From Thermincola carboxydiphila (GTDB taxonomy: Bacteria > Bacillota > Thermincolia > Thermincolales > UBA2595), in the NCBI GenBank assembly GCA_016841045.1, contig JAENZX010000016.1, forward strand, positions 1 through 64,000: a stretch of 64,000 nt of DNA, read 5' to 3'. The notes beneath the pieces were generated by a model that was not told the DNA's origin, searched no databases, and was given only the letters and a program-made list of their open reading frames with translations. Position 1 is the stretch's first letter, and the number at the start of each line of letters is the position of its first letter. This document shows positions 43,301 through 50,720 of this stretch, piece by piece. The position numbers were made by a program, and so were the translations under genes.

Positions 43301-43483
43301 ATCAGGGATTCCCCATCTCAAATCAATGTCGCATATCTCAATCATGCGTTCCTTTAGTTCCTTCCGCAAGCGGGGAAAAACCTTATTGACAATTACCTCC
43401 CTTTCGAGGTGCATATCATGAAAAGTCGATGAAATAAAAACTCTGATCTTCCTGTTAGTAATTTCGTCATACTTCTCTATCAT
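40310..43483 (-). CDS. DUF4062-STAND ATPase-TPR protein (predicted sensor)
   Basis: This 1057-residue protein has DUF4062 in residues ~12-130 (KIRVFISSTFHDMHLEREV, LRWGI, GNRYGYIP), a domain common at the front of STAND NTPases. Walker A is GRKGIGKT (250-257), Walker B LYIFVDAID (332-340), followed by a winged-helix part. From ~640 on it is helical TPR with kinesin-light-chain-type repeats (LTNYANMLTVYGNYDEAVKYYND, LANVYFLKGDTEKARQQLE). STAND proteins sense ligands with the repeat end and oligomerise with ATP. ATG 43483 overlaps the radical SAM stop by 4 nt (ATGA), so the two are coupled. Confidence 0.85.
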   Translation of the reverse strand: MIEKYDEITNRKIRVFISSTFHDMHLEREVIVNKVFPRLRKELKERMIEICDIDLRWGIPDSISDDGRILEICLGEVIKCNPFFVGMLGNRYGYIPEESDIEKLSLELRKSLGAGRLTGISITELEIRAGVFVPASKVYASLHLRNGIDPATTDNPEKMQDLLDRIKKFRRCKQFQYDTLDELEQQVYQSVLIYINSIFPEEYESPFNDTDYYSHLNLLKDHYAKYMPEPAFTYELIDAVNDYSQVVLYGRKGIGKTSTMSFLIKSFGVDEDEDVFFHYTSLGGDNNTIQKLYYRLFLFLNYQYELKLNHSENISETQILEILSNIKLPRTLYIFVDAIDKLAGNRNYLVQIGNLSDINPDVRVICSCTDDRKFGFEKIVEMPDLTNDQIQAIVETQFRQYGKIIEHHKIQVMFDNPLCHNPLFLSILINELRVYGAYEKFNDFFDAVVTIDSLGKLFNIIFNRLYDFLDTNNYDTKYVYQVFALLLCTKNGISESEIFSITKMPPIIWVVIFSSLERFLFETNGILSLNHDLVRDEMDKILVSGENGPSYIKWARNAIISYFESVDDISREAVELTHQYYFNKDYERLITFILRPPVFKYLYENEFYTLITYFNSVQAHQEHLIELIISNIKDIEKNSLSVRFSSILCQSGCFQACIKIGNLLLEHIDSPVKEISILSDIARSEYKLNLDGYYTAAKCYESLINKYSVTYPEDETGLCEHLFKYAIVCSSRGEIDKAIGIYEQVVKTYKDNGVSDMLSSWAMGNLANCYYAIGFQSKGEPLFIDAINTRVRIFGEFSPEVAWEYCYYWPNLYADFKIEEAMSTVTEAKKIYSHYFNGTGLELAWALTNYANMLTVYGNYDEAVKYYNDSIEMNDAVLEPGKRPHVYSLTTYNNLANVYFLKGDTEKARQQLEITYNYKLKHHGDNHPYTVNTIVNMATLTQDTNTAIALYEKGIQLLNNSYHKNSIDSYFIYVCLGIRCINSNLREAAGRYLLTAYEIRQTKGFDITIIDYLLAAAAEKAEIEIVLNLNYSGKLPSLLYLSHNNESELLIIPQLKP

Positions 43484-44394
43484 ATTGTTTTCTCCCAAAA
43501 AATTCCCTGATGCCAATTGTTTTCATCGAGAATTTTATCTATGGTTTGTATGATCCGACTCTTTTGCTTGTTCCACTCAGGAGCGACCAAAAGACCCGGA
43601 GGACAGTCACCTGTTACCCTGTGGATGACGAATTCCGGAGAAAGATGCGTAATAGCATAAACTGCCCAGTCAACATACTCTTTTTCTGTAATAGGTGTAA
43701 ACTCACCATTCCGATACATGACCGCAAGCTGGGTCCCTTCCATCACATAAAGAGAATGAATTTTTACCCCCGCAAGTTTATGCCGGTTTAAAAAAGCAAC
43801 CGTTTGTTTTATGTCATCCAATGTTTCGTTAGGCAGTCCTATAATCATATGTGCAATAACATCTATTCCGTAAAGGTTTAGCAATTCAACAGCCCTGGTA
43901 AAATAGTCTCCGGTGTATCCGCGATTAATTAATGACGCAGTATTATCATTCGCTGTCTGAAGCCCAAGTTCAACCCAGACGTCACACCTGTCTTTATAAG
44001 ATGCCAATAACTCAACAATTTCCTTGTCGATGCAATCAGGACGTGTTCCTACGGAAAGAACCACGATACGGTCATCAATTAAAGCAGCATCGTATTTTTT
44101 CTTTAATGATGTTACTGAGTCATAAGTATTAGTGAAGTTTTGGAAGTAAACTATGAATTTGTTTGCTGTTGGTCTTATCTTCTGAGCCTCCAGATACGAC
44201 CTGACCTGCTCGTAAATGGATTGTGATGCATCGATATGCTCACCGGCACCACGCTCACCACAGAAAATACAGCCACCGTATCCAGAGCGGCCATCCCTGT
44301 TTGGACACGTAAATCCACCATCAATGCATATTTTCACAACGCTTTCTCCATATTTTTGTTTCAGATATTCCTTTAGAGTGTTATATTTCCTCAT
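43480..44394 (-). CDS. TIGR01212-type radical SAM protein (YhcC-like)
   Basis: This 304-residue enzyme has the distinctive spacing of COG1242/TIGR01212: CIDGGFTCPNRDGRSGYGGC followed by IFCGERGAGEH, with the SAM cluster Cys in CPNRDG and GGCIFC. FIVYFQNFTNTY, VELGLQTAND and VIAHMIIGLPNET follow. The family's substrate is unknown (a relation to Elp3 is often noted). GATGGAGG precedes the ATG. Its ATGA overlap with the STAND gene is unusual for what is normally a free-standing gene. It heads the transcript leading into the STAND gene. Confidence 0.9.
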   Translation of the reverse strand: MRKYNTLKEYLKQKYGESVVKICIDGGFTCPNRDGRSGYGGCIFCGERGAGEHIDASQSIYEQVRSYLEAQKIRPTANKFIVYFQNFTNTYDSVTSLKKKYDAALIDDRIVVLSVGTRPDCIDKEIVELLASYKDRCDVWVELGLQTANDNTASLINRGYTGDYFTRAVELLNLYGIDVIAHMIIGLPNETLDDIKQTVAFLNRHKLAGVKIHSLYVMEGTQLAVMYRNGEFTPITEKEYVDWAVYAITHLSPEFVIHRVTGDCPPGLLVAPEWNKQKSRIIQTIDKILDENNWHQGIFWEKTI

Positions 44395-44511
44395 ATAATG
44401 ACCTCCATCTGCACTGCACCTCTTAGATAAAATTCTAAGCTTAATTTTAACTTTTTCATTATACTAATGCAAGGAAACTTATCTAAATTAATACAACCTC
44501 AAAAAAGGACA

Positions 44512-44537
44512 AAATAAAAAGGCCTTCATGCGGCCTT
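44512..44537 (-). terminator. Terminator beyond the McrC-like gene
   Basis: On the minus strand AAGGCC GCATGAA GGCCTT then TTTATTTTG. Confidence 0.65.
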
Positions 44538-44570
44538 ATGAGTTGCAGAAACCCTTGATTTTAAGTGGTG

Positions 44571-44594
44571 CCGATACCGGGATTGGTCAGAAAT
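44571..44594. repeat. Decayed copy of the tRNA-Leu 3' end
   Basis: AAGTGGTGCC-GATACCGGGATTG matches AAGTGGTGCCCGAGACCGGAATCG at the 3' end of the tRNA-Leu-like gene at 49822 in about 20 of 24 positions, in the same orientation. The two sites enclose exactly the McrBC-like pair. It may be an old attachment-site copy; chance similarity is not excluded. Confidence 0.4.
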
Positions 44595-44705
44595 GTGATG
44601 TTGCTTATAAGAGATGTACCCACCTTTCGAGGTGGGTATTGTTTTTCTTTGTTTTAGACTGTATAAATGATAACATGCAATTATAAGATAACCGCAAAAG
44701 AAACC

Positions 44706-47264
44706 TTACCACTCTTCCATGAAAAACTCTTTTATCTCTCTGAATACCTTAATTCTATTTCTACGCAACTCCTTTATTGACCAATCTCTTATGTCGCCTG
44801 GCTTCTTAGCAATTAAATAGTCACCAGCAAACTTGATGCTGGTTCTGGGGCGAATAAAAATGTCCTTTAGCTGAGCTTTATCCATTACTATATCATTCGC
44901 ATTAACGTTAATTTCGGGCAGAATTCTCCGGAGCTCCTTCCATAGCCTCAGCTCTTCCTCAGTCTGTAAACTAAGCTCTGGTAACTCTTTGGCCATTAAC
45001 AAGAGTGGCAGGGTAGTAAATAACCGGTCATAGACTCCATATTGTAAAGGAATAATTCTCCTGGGTAATTCCAGCCATTTTTCAATTTCAAAGCGTACAT
45101 ACAGCCCTTTTCTATCACTTTTTATTTCCGTTATCTTCTCTCTTGGTAGTACCCTAAAACTTTTTATTTTACCATAATGTATAATGCCATTATCATTTTT
45201 AAATAGTTCTTTGCGCCTGTAAACAGCAACATATTCTAACTTGCCTAATTCCCTTAGGACATTTTTCAATGGTGTATGGTAGAAATTCAATTTATAGTTT
45301 GTATTCCACTGTTCCTTGTTTCTAAGAGACCCTATAAAGACATTCTTCTTTAAAAACTTGTTATAATAATATTCCTCGGTGCCTTCGTGAACAAGGGCCT
45401 TTTCTGCCGCTGTTTCCGGGGTATCTAAAATAAGTTCGTCCAATAATTCCTCGACCAATCTTGTATGCCCTGGTAGAAAGGGGAGCCCCCCGATATTCAC
45501 ATGTTTAATGCTTTCATAAAAAGTATGGGGTGAACCATCAGTCCTACCAGAGTAATAGTCTTCTTGACTGTAAGGAAATAAGACAAAAGCACCAAATACA
45601 GACCTCTCGAACCCATCATTTCTACTTCCGTATACTATGGCATCCCGGTACCGATGCATAATATTAATATCATCTTCCTCAGGGCCAGGTTTCTTGTGCT
45701 TTTTGAAATAGTTTTCATCTACTGCTGGATTTACTCGGTACTTGGCATCAAAAACATACTTATACGAAATGTTGGATCCTTCTTTACTCAAAGACAGAAC
45801 ATTGTCAGGAATCTGCGCCAAAGTAGGTCCCTTCATCATGTCTTGATAAGAAAGCGAGAATTTTTCTCCACATTTATTTTCATAGTGAATAACAGCTCTT
45901 TTATCCTTTCGCAGGGTTATTGCTAATCCTCTATTATTAACCTTAATTAAATCATTCTTTTTAAGTTGATATTTTTTCTTAAGAACTTTATTCAGGCTTA
46001 AGAAACACCAATATTCATAAAGTGTTGCCAAATCCTTAATAGATAAGTGGAAAACATCAGATTGAATTGATAGTCCTTTTAAAATCATTAAATAGTATTT
46101 ATAAACATCTCTGTAGCCTGAAGCCATTTGCAATACTAGAGACATGTTGTTTAACTGGTGAATTTCGGCAGCTTTGGATAAAAATTGCATCCTGGAAAAA
46201 TTCCGCAGTCGTTCTGCCATACCGCGCAGTTTTTTATCCAATTGAGGGTCAAAACGTGCTTTGTCGTTAGAATACATTCTCAAGTATTCCTGATGAAAAT
46301 GACTCAACTTTTGAATAATATTCTTCAATACTAGCTTTAAAAACCGGTTTTCAAAAGTATCATATGTAATTTCCTTTTTACTCTCCCGCATTTTTAAAGG
46401 AATATAGGTTTGGGGAACAAGAGTTTGAGTTCCGATTCCTATACCACGACCATTGCCAGTTGGTTTTAAAACCTCCGGATGCTTACAAAGCCACTTTGTA
46501 CTCTGATAATCAAATCTCTTTATTTTTTCGATGCGATTTATGTGGTTAACTCTTACAATCTTATGATGAGGATTATCCTTTATAAGTTCTAAGGACTTTA
46601 AAAGCTTCTCAGAAATAAGGCTGATAATACTAAAAAATTCTGTCAGACTAGGCTTAATATTTGAATTTACCTTTGCTCCAAAATAAGTCCTTTTTATAAA
46701 ATCATATGCTAAGTTATAGAGCTCTTCATTAACATCTTTAAGTAGTTCCTGAAAATCCCTCCGATAATCAATCTTTGAAGGAAATACTTCTAACTTGATT
46801 TTTAAAACTGGTTCACCTGATGATAGAATTTGCATTTCCGAAAACCCAATATCGCTTTTGAAGTTGATATTCCCTGAATAGATGTCTTCAGTAAAAGGTG
46901 TAATAGCATCCCGAATATTTTTATTTTCATGGTAGAACTGTAGTTCCTTGCCCTCTAGTGATTTAATCTGAATATTGTAGCTTTGCTGTTCATAGAAGAA
47001 TGGGAAAACCATTGAACCGGGTTTATATTCAGTTAAACCATCTTTATCACTATCCTCAAAAGGGTTGAAGACCCAAGCTGAATAATTGCCCTTAAAAGAC
47101 ACGATCTCCAAAGTAGCCTTTTCCCATCCTCCCCTATCATTACGGTGTAAATATAAATGGTCTACAGTTGGGTGGATTGGCCTCCCTTTAATGACGATAA
47201 AAAGATTATCAGTTTTAATTTTTACTAAGTCTCTCTCCTTAAAGCCAGAAAGAGGTAAAACCAT
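44706..47264 (-). CDS. DUF2357 restriction endonuclease-like protein (McrC-type partner)
   Basis: This 852-residue protein resembles DUF2357 nucleases that replace McrC beside McrB-type GTPases. The helical middle has LATLYEYWCFLSLNKVL (413-429), and the PD-(D/E)xK core is YKYVFDAKYRVNP, with the catalytic D-x-K at Asp506 and Lys508. It should cut DNA when driven by the McrB homologue. ATG 47264 has GGGAGG upstream; the frame overlaps mcrB by 26 nt, so the two are translated together. Long residues 520-852 include a second beta-rich part not recognised. Nuclease target is unknown. Confidence 0.82.
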   Translation of the reverse strand: MVLPLSGFKERDLVKIKTDNLFIVIKGRPIHPTVDHLYLHRNDRGGWEKATLEIVSFKGNYSAWVFNPFEDSDKDGLTEYKPGSMVFPFFYEQQSYNIQIKSLEGKELQFYHENKNIRDAITPFTEDIYSGNINFKSDIGFSEMQILSSGEPVLKIKLEVFPSKIDYRRDFQELLKDVNEELYNLAYDFIKRTYFGAKVNSNIKPSLTEFFSIISLISEKLLKSLELIKDNPHHKIVRVNHINRIEKIKRFDYQSTKWLCKHPEVLKPTGNGRGIGIGTQTLVPQTYIPLKMRESKKEITYDTFENRFLKLVLKNIIQKLSHFHQEYLRMYSNDKARFDPQLDKKLRGMAERLRNFSRMQFLSKAAEIHQLNNMSLVLQMASGYRDVYKYYLMILKGLSIQSDVFHLSIKDLATLYEYWCFLSLNKVLKKKYQLKKNDLIKVNNRGLAITLRKDKRAVIHYENKCGEKFSLSYQDMMKGPTLAQIPDNVLSLSKEGSNISYKYVFDAKYRVNPAVDENYFKKHKKPGPEEDDINIMHRYRDAIVYGSRNDGFERSVFGAFVLFPYSQEDYYSGRTDGSPHTFYESIKHVNIGGLPFLPGHTRLVEELLDELILDTPETAAEKALVHEGTEEYYYNKFLKKNVFIGSLRNKEQWNTNYKLNFYHTPLKNVLRELGKLEYVAVYRRKELFKNDNGIIHYGKIKSFRVLPREKITEIKSDRKGLYVRFEIEKWLELPRRIIPLQYGVYDRLFTTLPLLLMAKELPELSLQTEEELRLWKELRRILPEINVNANDIVMDKAQLKDIFIRPRTSIKFAGDYLIAKKPGDIRDWSIKELRRNRIKVFREIKEFFMEEW

Positions 47265-49623
47265 CTTCAAACCTCCCTAACATGGTGGCGATTTTACGTG
47301 CACTTCTAGGGTACGGTTTAACCTCAGTATTATTTTGAACATATTTTAATGCTAAATCTGCTACATTACCATCCTCATTGGCATAGTTCTGACCTGTAGC
47401 AATTCTGAAAAGGTCGATAAGAACGGTAAATATCTGATTACTGCTGCCTTGTATCCTGGGAAGAATCTTTTGCATAATTTCAAAATCAAAGGCATCATTT
47501 TCATCCAGTAAGTTGAACTTCTTGTTATAGGTCATATAAAAACATATCTCATCCCGAACCCTGTATCCAATTTGCAAGTTAGCCTTAGTCAAAATCTTAT
47601 TCATCTGGTTTAAGCTTTTGTTAATGCTATTTATATACTCAACGTCTTCTAAGCAGTCTTTTAAATAAAGGTACTCTGTCTCAAAAAACCGGGTATCTAA
47701 GTTTAATGATTCTATTGGCTGTAAATCTTTTAACGGCATTAAAGTAAAATCTACTTCAGAGAACTCTAAAGTGTTTGCTCTGTCTAAAACCTTTTTGCTA
47801 AAAGGAAAGGTGGTTTCATCCATATTGACGGTTCCGATAACATAAAGGTTGGGAGGAATTCTTAATTGCCCGAATCTATCAAGGTCCTCTTGTCTAACAA
47901 AAAACTCATCATAAAAGAGGCGCTCAGAATACGACTCATTTCCAGGCTTCTTCTTGGTTTCCATTAAACTTAGAAAATCACTGAAATAGTATTCAACTCT
48001 GGATAGGTTCATTTCATCAAGACAAATAAAGTATGGTTTGTCTAAGTTGTTATTTGCCTTTTCGATAATCCTAGTCAGGGGACCAGGTTGGAATTGCCCA
48101 TGAATGTCCTTAAAGCCTAATAGGTCTGAGCTGTCGTTCCAATCCGGGCGGACAGGTATTATAGTATACTGCCCATTTTCACAAGTAGCTCCAACTGCAT
48201 CAGCAAAAAGTTCAACTAGTTTACTCTTACCGGTTCCTGAAATACCTGCAAGTATTACAAATGGTTTAGTCTTAAGACAGAGGAAAAAGTTCTTTATCAA
48301 TCTGGGGTCATAAATAAAACCCTTGCTAAGAATATATCCACATATATTGTCTATAAGTTCACCATGATCAATGGATTCGGGAGTGCTTTCTGTATGTATT
48401 TCTATGATATTAAACCCACGTTTCTGCAAATATGATTTAGACTGTTCACCGCCACTAAACTGACTTACAGGAATTCCTGTTGCCATACTTATTATTTGTT
48501 TGGGAGGATAGAGGCCATTTTCATATGAAATGGCATATTTTTGGCTCGTTTTATCTTCCCAATCAAACCACTCAGATGTCTGTCGCAAATCATCATCAAA
48601 TTGTTTAATAGCTTGAAGCAACTCATCTCTACTTACATTCGGCAAACCCACTGAAGGCACCTCACCATCCGTGAAACTATCTTTGAGTACAAATTCTGGC
48701 CATATAACTTCCGGTTTTGCTTGCTTAATTATATTGAAGGCATCTGAATTGAACCTAAATAAATACCCTTGTTTAACACTTCCGTTAACATCAATGGGAC
48801 CTTGTTGTATATTTAAGTCTAATAAACCTTTTGAAAAGGTGTTTAATTCAATATTCGGCTCTAAGGGATAATACTTTGTACGAATCAAGCGGCCCATATC
48901 TTGCCAATTGTTATTTGCTAAAGACGTGGGTTTTGGAGCCTCTATAGCTGAGGAAATGACTTCACTTATAAACCTTAAAGCACCATTTGCATAGTGTAAT
49001 ATAGCATCCCCCGGTCTTACTTCTGCCAAGGTATCCCAGTGGTATAGTTTTTGCCCGCTTTTTGATTTTAATGGCGCCCAGAGAATTCCTTCTTTTCGTT
49101 CAAAACCTATGGTTGTTCCCTGGTTAACCCACCAAATGTTCTTGTTTTTACTCTTGTTATTTACATTTACCAATTTTACAGCATATTGAAAAGGAATATC
49201 AGTTTTATAAAATTCAATATATTCTGCTTCAGTTTCCGGAACAACAGTATAACTTCTATCACCTTTTAGTACTTTTTTCTCTCTTTCCCTTTGAATGTAT
49301 TCAAAGCTGCTTTTAAACTCATGTCTTAGCAAACTTCGCAATTCTTTATTTGCTTCATATCTAATTTGCAGAGTGTCGACAGATACGCCCTTACGATCAA
49401 CGTTAGTTAGAATGGCACTATAACTAATATCATTAATTATGAGTTCGATTTCATGCTTCTCTCCGCGCTTTAGATGAACTCCCCCATTAGCGTTCTTAAA
49501 ACTCTCATGAAAATCAAGAGGCACATGAGTGCCATTCTCAAATATAGACCAATCCACTTTTTTCCGACCTATCAAATCTTGTTTTCCCTCCAGATGGGAC
49601 CAGCTATATTTTTCGTTGCCCAT
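47239..49623 (-). CDS. McrB-type AAA+ GTPase with EVE-like modified-base reader
   Basis: This is a 794-residue protein. Residues ~163-300 look like an EVE/PUA domain (NIWWVNQG, WAPLKSKSG, VRPGDAILHYANGALRFISEV) that would read modified DNA bases. Residues ~330-405 match the head domain seen in many modification-dependent restriction proteins (YPPKQIISMATG, GGEQSKSYLQKRGFNI). The AAA+ core has Walker A GISGTGKS (460-467), Walker B FICLDEMN (533-540) and the McrB signature TVNMDETTFPF (598-608). It would translocate DNA by GTP hydrolysis with the DUF2357 nuclease. AGGAGG precedes the ATG. Confidence 0.87.
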   Translation of the reverse strand: MGNEKYSWSHLEGKQDLIGRKKVDWSIFENGTHVPLDFHESFKNANGGVHLKRGEKHEIELIINDISYSAILTNVDRKGVSVDTLQIRYEANKELRSLLRHEFKSSFEYIQREREKKVLKGDRSYTVVPETEAEYIEFYKTDIPFQYAVKLVNVNNKSKNKNIWWVNQGTTIGFERKEGILWAPLKSKSGQKLYHWDTLAEVRPGDAILHYANGALRFISEVISSAIEAPKPTSLANNNWQDMGRLIRTKYYPLEPNIELNTFSKGLLDLNIQQGPIDVNGSVKQGYLFRFNSDAFNIIKQAKPEVIWPEFVLKDSFTDGEVPSVGLPNVSRDELLQAIKQFDDDLRQTSEWFDWEDKTSQKYAISYENGLYPPKQIISMATGIPVSQFSGGEQSKSYLQKRGFNIIEIHTESTPESIDHGELIDNICGYILSKGFIYDPRLIKNFFLCLKTKPFVILAGISGTGKSKLVELFADAVGATCENGQYTIIPVRPDWNDSSDLLGFKDIHGQFQPGPLTRIIEKANNNLDKPYFICLDEMNLSRVEYYFSDFLSLMETKKKPGNESYSERLFYDEFFVRQEDLDRFGQLRIPPNLYVIGTVNMDETTFPFSKKVLDRANTLEFSEVDFTLMPLKDLQPIESLNLDTRFFETEYLYLKDCLEDVEYINSINKSLNQMNKILTKANLQIGYRVRDEICFYMTYNKKFNLLDENDAFDFEIMQKILPRIQGSSNQIFTVLIDLFRIATGQNYANEDGNVADLALKYVQNNTEVKPYPRSARKIATMLGRFEDGFTSFWL

Positions 49624-50080
49624 ATGAACCTCCTGTTAATATTTTCTTCAAGGATTGTCCCTGTTTCATCTAATATCTTCTTGAAAATATTATTAAGACA
49701 TTTTTCGGCATAATAGTAATATTTTCCTGCAAAATTAGATACAAAAAGACCGTTTGGATTAAACAAGAAAAAGGCTTATGTCGGTTTTTTAAAAAACCAC
49801 ATAAACCTTACTCTCTATAAGTGGTGCCCGAGACCGGAATCGAACCGGTACGGGGGGTGAGCCCCGCAGGATTTTAAGTCCTGTGCGTCTGCCAGTTCCG
49901 CCACTTCCTTGATATGATGCGGTTTAGCCTTAATGATGTGCTTTTAGATTAGCAGGATTATCAACAATAAATTCCCTTTTTAAGATTAATCCTGTTATTT
50001 AAATTATACAGTCTTTTATCCATAATTTAAAACATAATAATATCGGGTATTTTTTTCACCCTAAGTAATAAGAAATTGTT
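49624..50080. other. Stretch holding the chimeric tRNA-Leu, otherwise gene-poor
   Basis: Besides the tRNA-like gene, a minus-strand frame starting with TTG near 49766 reads NPNGLFVSNFAGKYYYYAEK and KILDETGTILEENINRR into the mcrB start in another frame. It has no ribosome binding site and may be a gene remnant. The stretch 49911-50080 shows no gene. Confidence 0.4.
49822..49910 (-). tRNA. tRNA-Leu (TAA anticodon), acceptor stem mismatched, probable pseudo-tRNA
   Basis: D arm (GCGGAACTGGCAGACGC), anticodon stem CAGGA/TCCTG with loop CTTAAAA, a long variable arm, T arm ACCGG/CCGGT, the 3' acceptor CTCGGGC, discriminator A and encoded CCA are all intact. The 5' acceptor, however, reads AAGGAAG, where GCCCGAG is needed; only two of seven pairs form. 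Its last five bases match the other common tRNA-Leu type (GCGGAAG), so the gene looks chimeric. It is probably not functional. Confidence 0.75.
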
Positions 50081-50719
50081 TTAGCTTCCTGACGTTACTC
50101 TTAGATATGTTTTGTTCGTAAATCCTTCCATAATTAAATTAAATACTTCATGCATTAATTCTATAACTGTAAAACTCATTTCGGAAATCAAATGTTTATC
50201 TACGGGAACGCTAGATTCCCCATGGGCAATCTTATTTCTAAATAGTAAGAGCTTATCAAGTCTTTTCTTATGAGGCTTTTCGGGTAGAATACTTAAATTA
50301 AATCTTTGAAGTATGGTGTTTATTACTTTATAGTTAACATTGGAATTAGTTGGAATTTGGGGTAGAATCCGCACATCTTTAAAATAATATTTATAAATTT
50401 CATTTACTAGTCGTTGTTTTTTACCGAAATCACTTCTTCCGTTTGTCAAATTAACCTCTATATCTATTGCATGTGTTAGTATGCAATCACTCATTCGTTC
50501 ATAATTTAATTTTAAGCTGTTTAGCTCTCTGGTATAAATTGTAAAGGCTGCAACAATAAATCCTTCCCATAAAGAATAGAGTGCTGGAATACTATATCTT
50601 TCTATTGTATTTCTCTGCTTATCACTTAGAGAAAACAAATATGGAACAGTTTTTAAAATTGAAATTTCATTGATTCTCCAATCAATTTCATAAACCAATT
50701 CTTCTTCTATATTAAACAT
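50081..50719 (-). CDS. MAE_28990-type HEPN protein
   Basis: This 212-residue, mostly helical protein has the HEPN catalytic pattern RNKIAH at residues 161-166 (R-x4-H), preceded by SLWEGFIVAAFTIYTREL, typical of the MAE_28990/MAE_18760 subgroup. HEPN proteins are RNases that act in defence and toxin modules. ATG 50719 follows the DUF262 gene stop by one base, with AAGGTGG upstream, so the pair is coupled. The combination DUF262 plus HEPN is a recurring predicted defence pair, but its activity is not known to me. Confidence 0.82.
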   Translation of the reverse strand: MFNIEEELVYEIDWRINEISILKTVPYLFSLSDKQRNTIERYSIPALYSLWEGFIVAAFTIYTRELNSLKLNYERMSDCILTHAIDIEVNLTNGRSDFGKKQRLVNEIYKYYFKDVRILPQIPTNSNVNYKVINTILQRFNLSILPEKPHKKRLDKLLLFRNKIAHGESSVPVDKHLISEMSFTVIELMHEVFNLIMEGFTNKTYLRVTSGS

Positions 50720-50720
50720 A

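Larger units (their letters stand above)
44395..44705. other. Gene-free stretch with terminators and a decayed tRNA 3' end
   Basis: No gene is seen. It holds a possible promoter for the radical SAM gene (-10 TATAAT at 44463-44458, weak -35 TTAGAT at 44486-44481), the hairpin AAGGCC/GGCCTT, a + strand hairpin TACCCACC/GGTGGGTA with T run (44618-44650), and the tRNA-like fragment near 44572. Confidence 0.5.

Noticed and set aside
49572-49766. 64-codon minus frame overlapping the mcrB start.
   Set aside because: TTG start without ribosome site and overlap with a strong gene start; at most a remnant.
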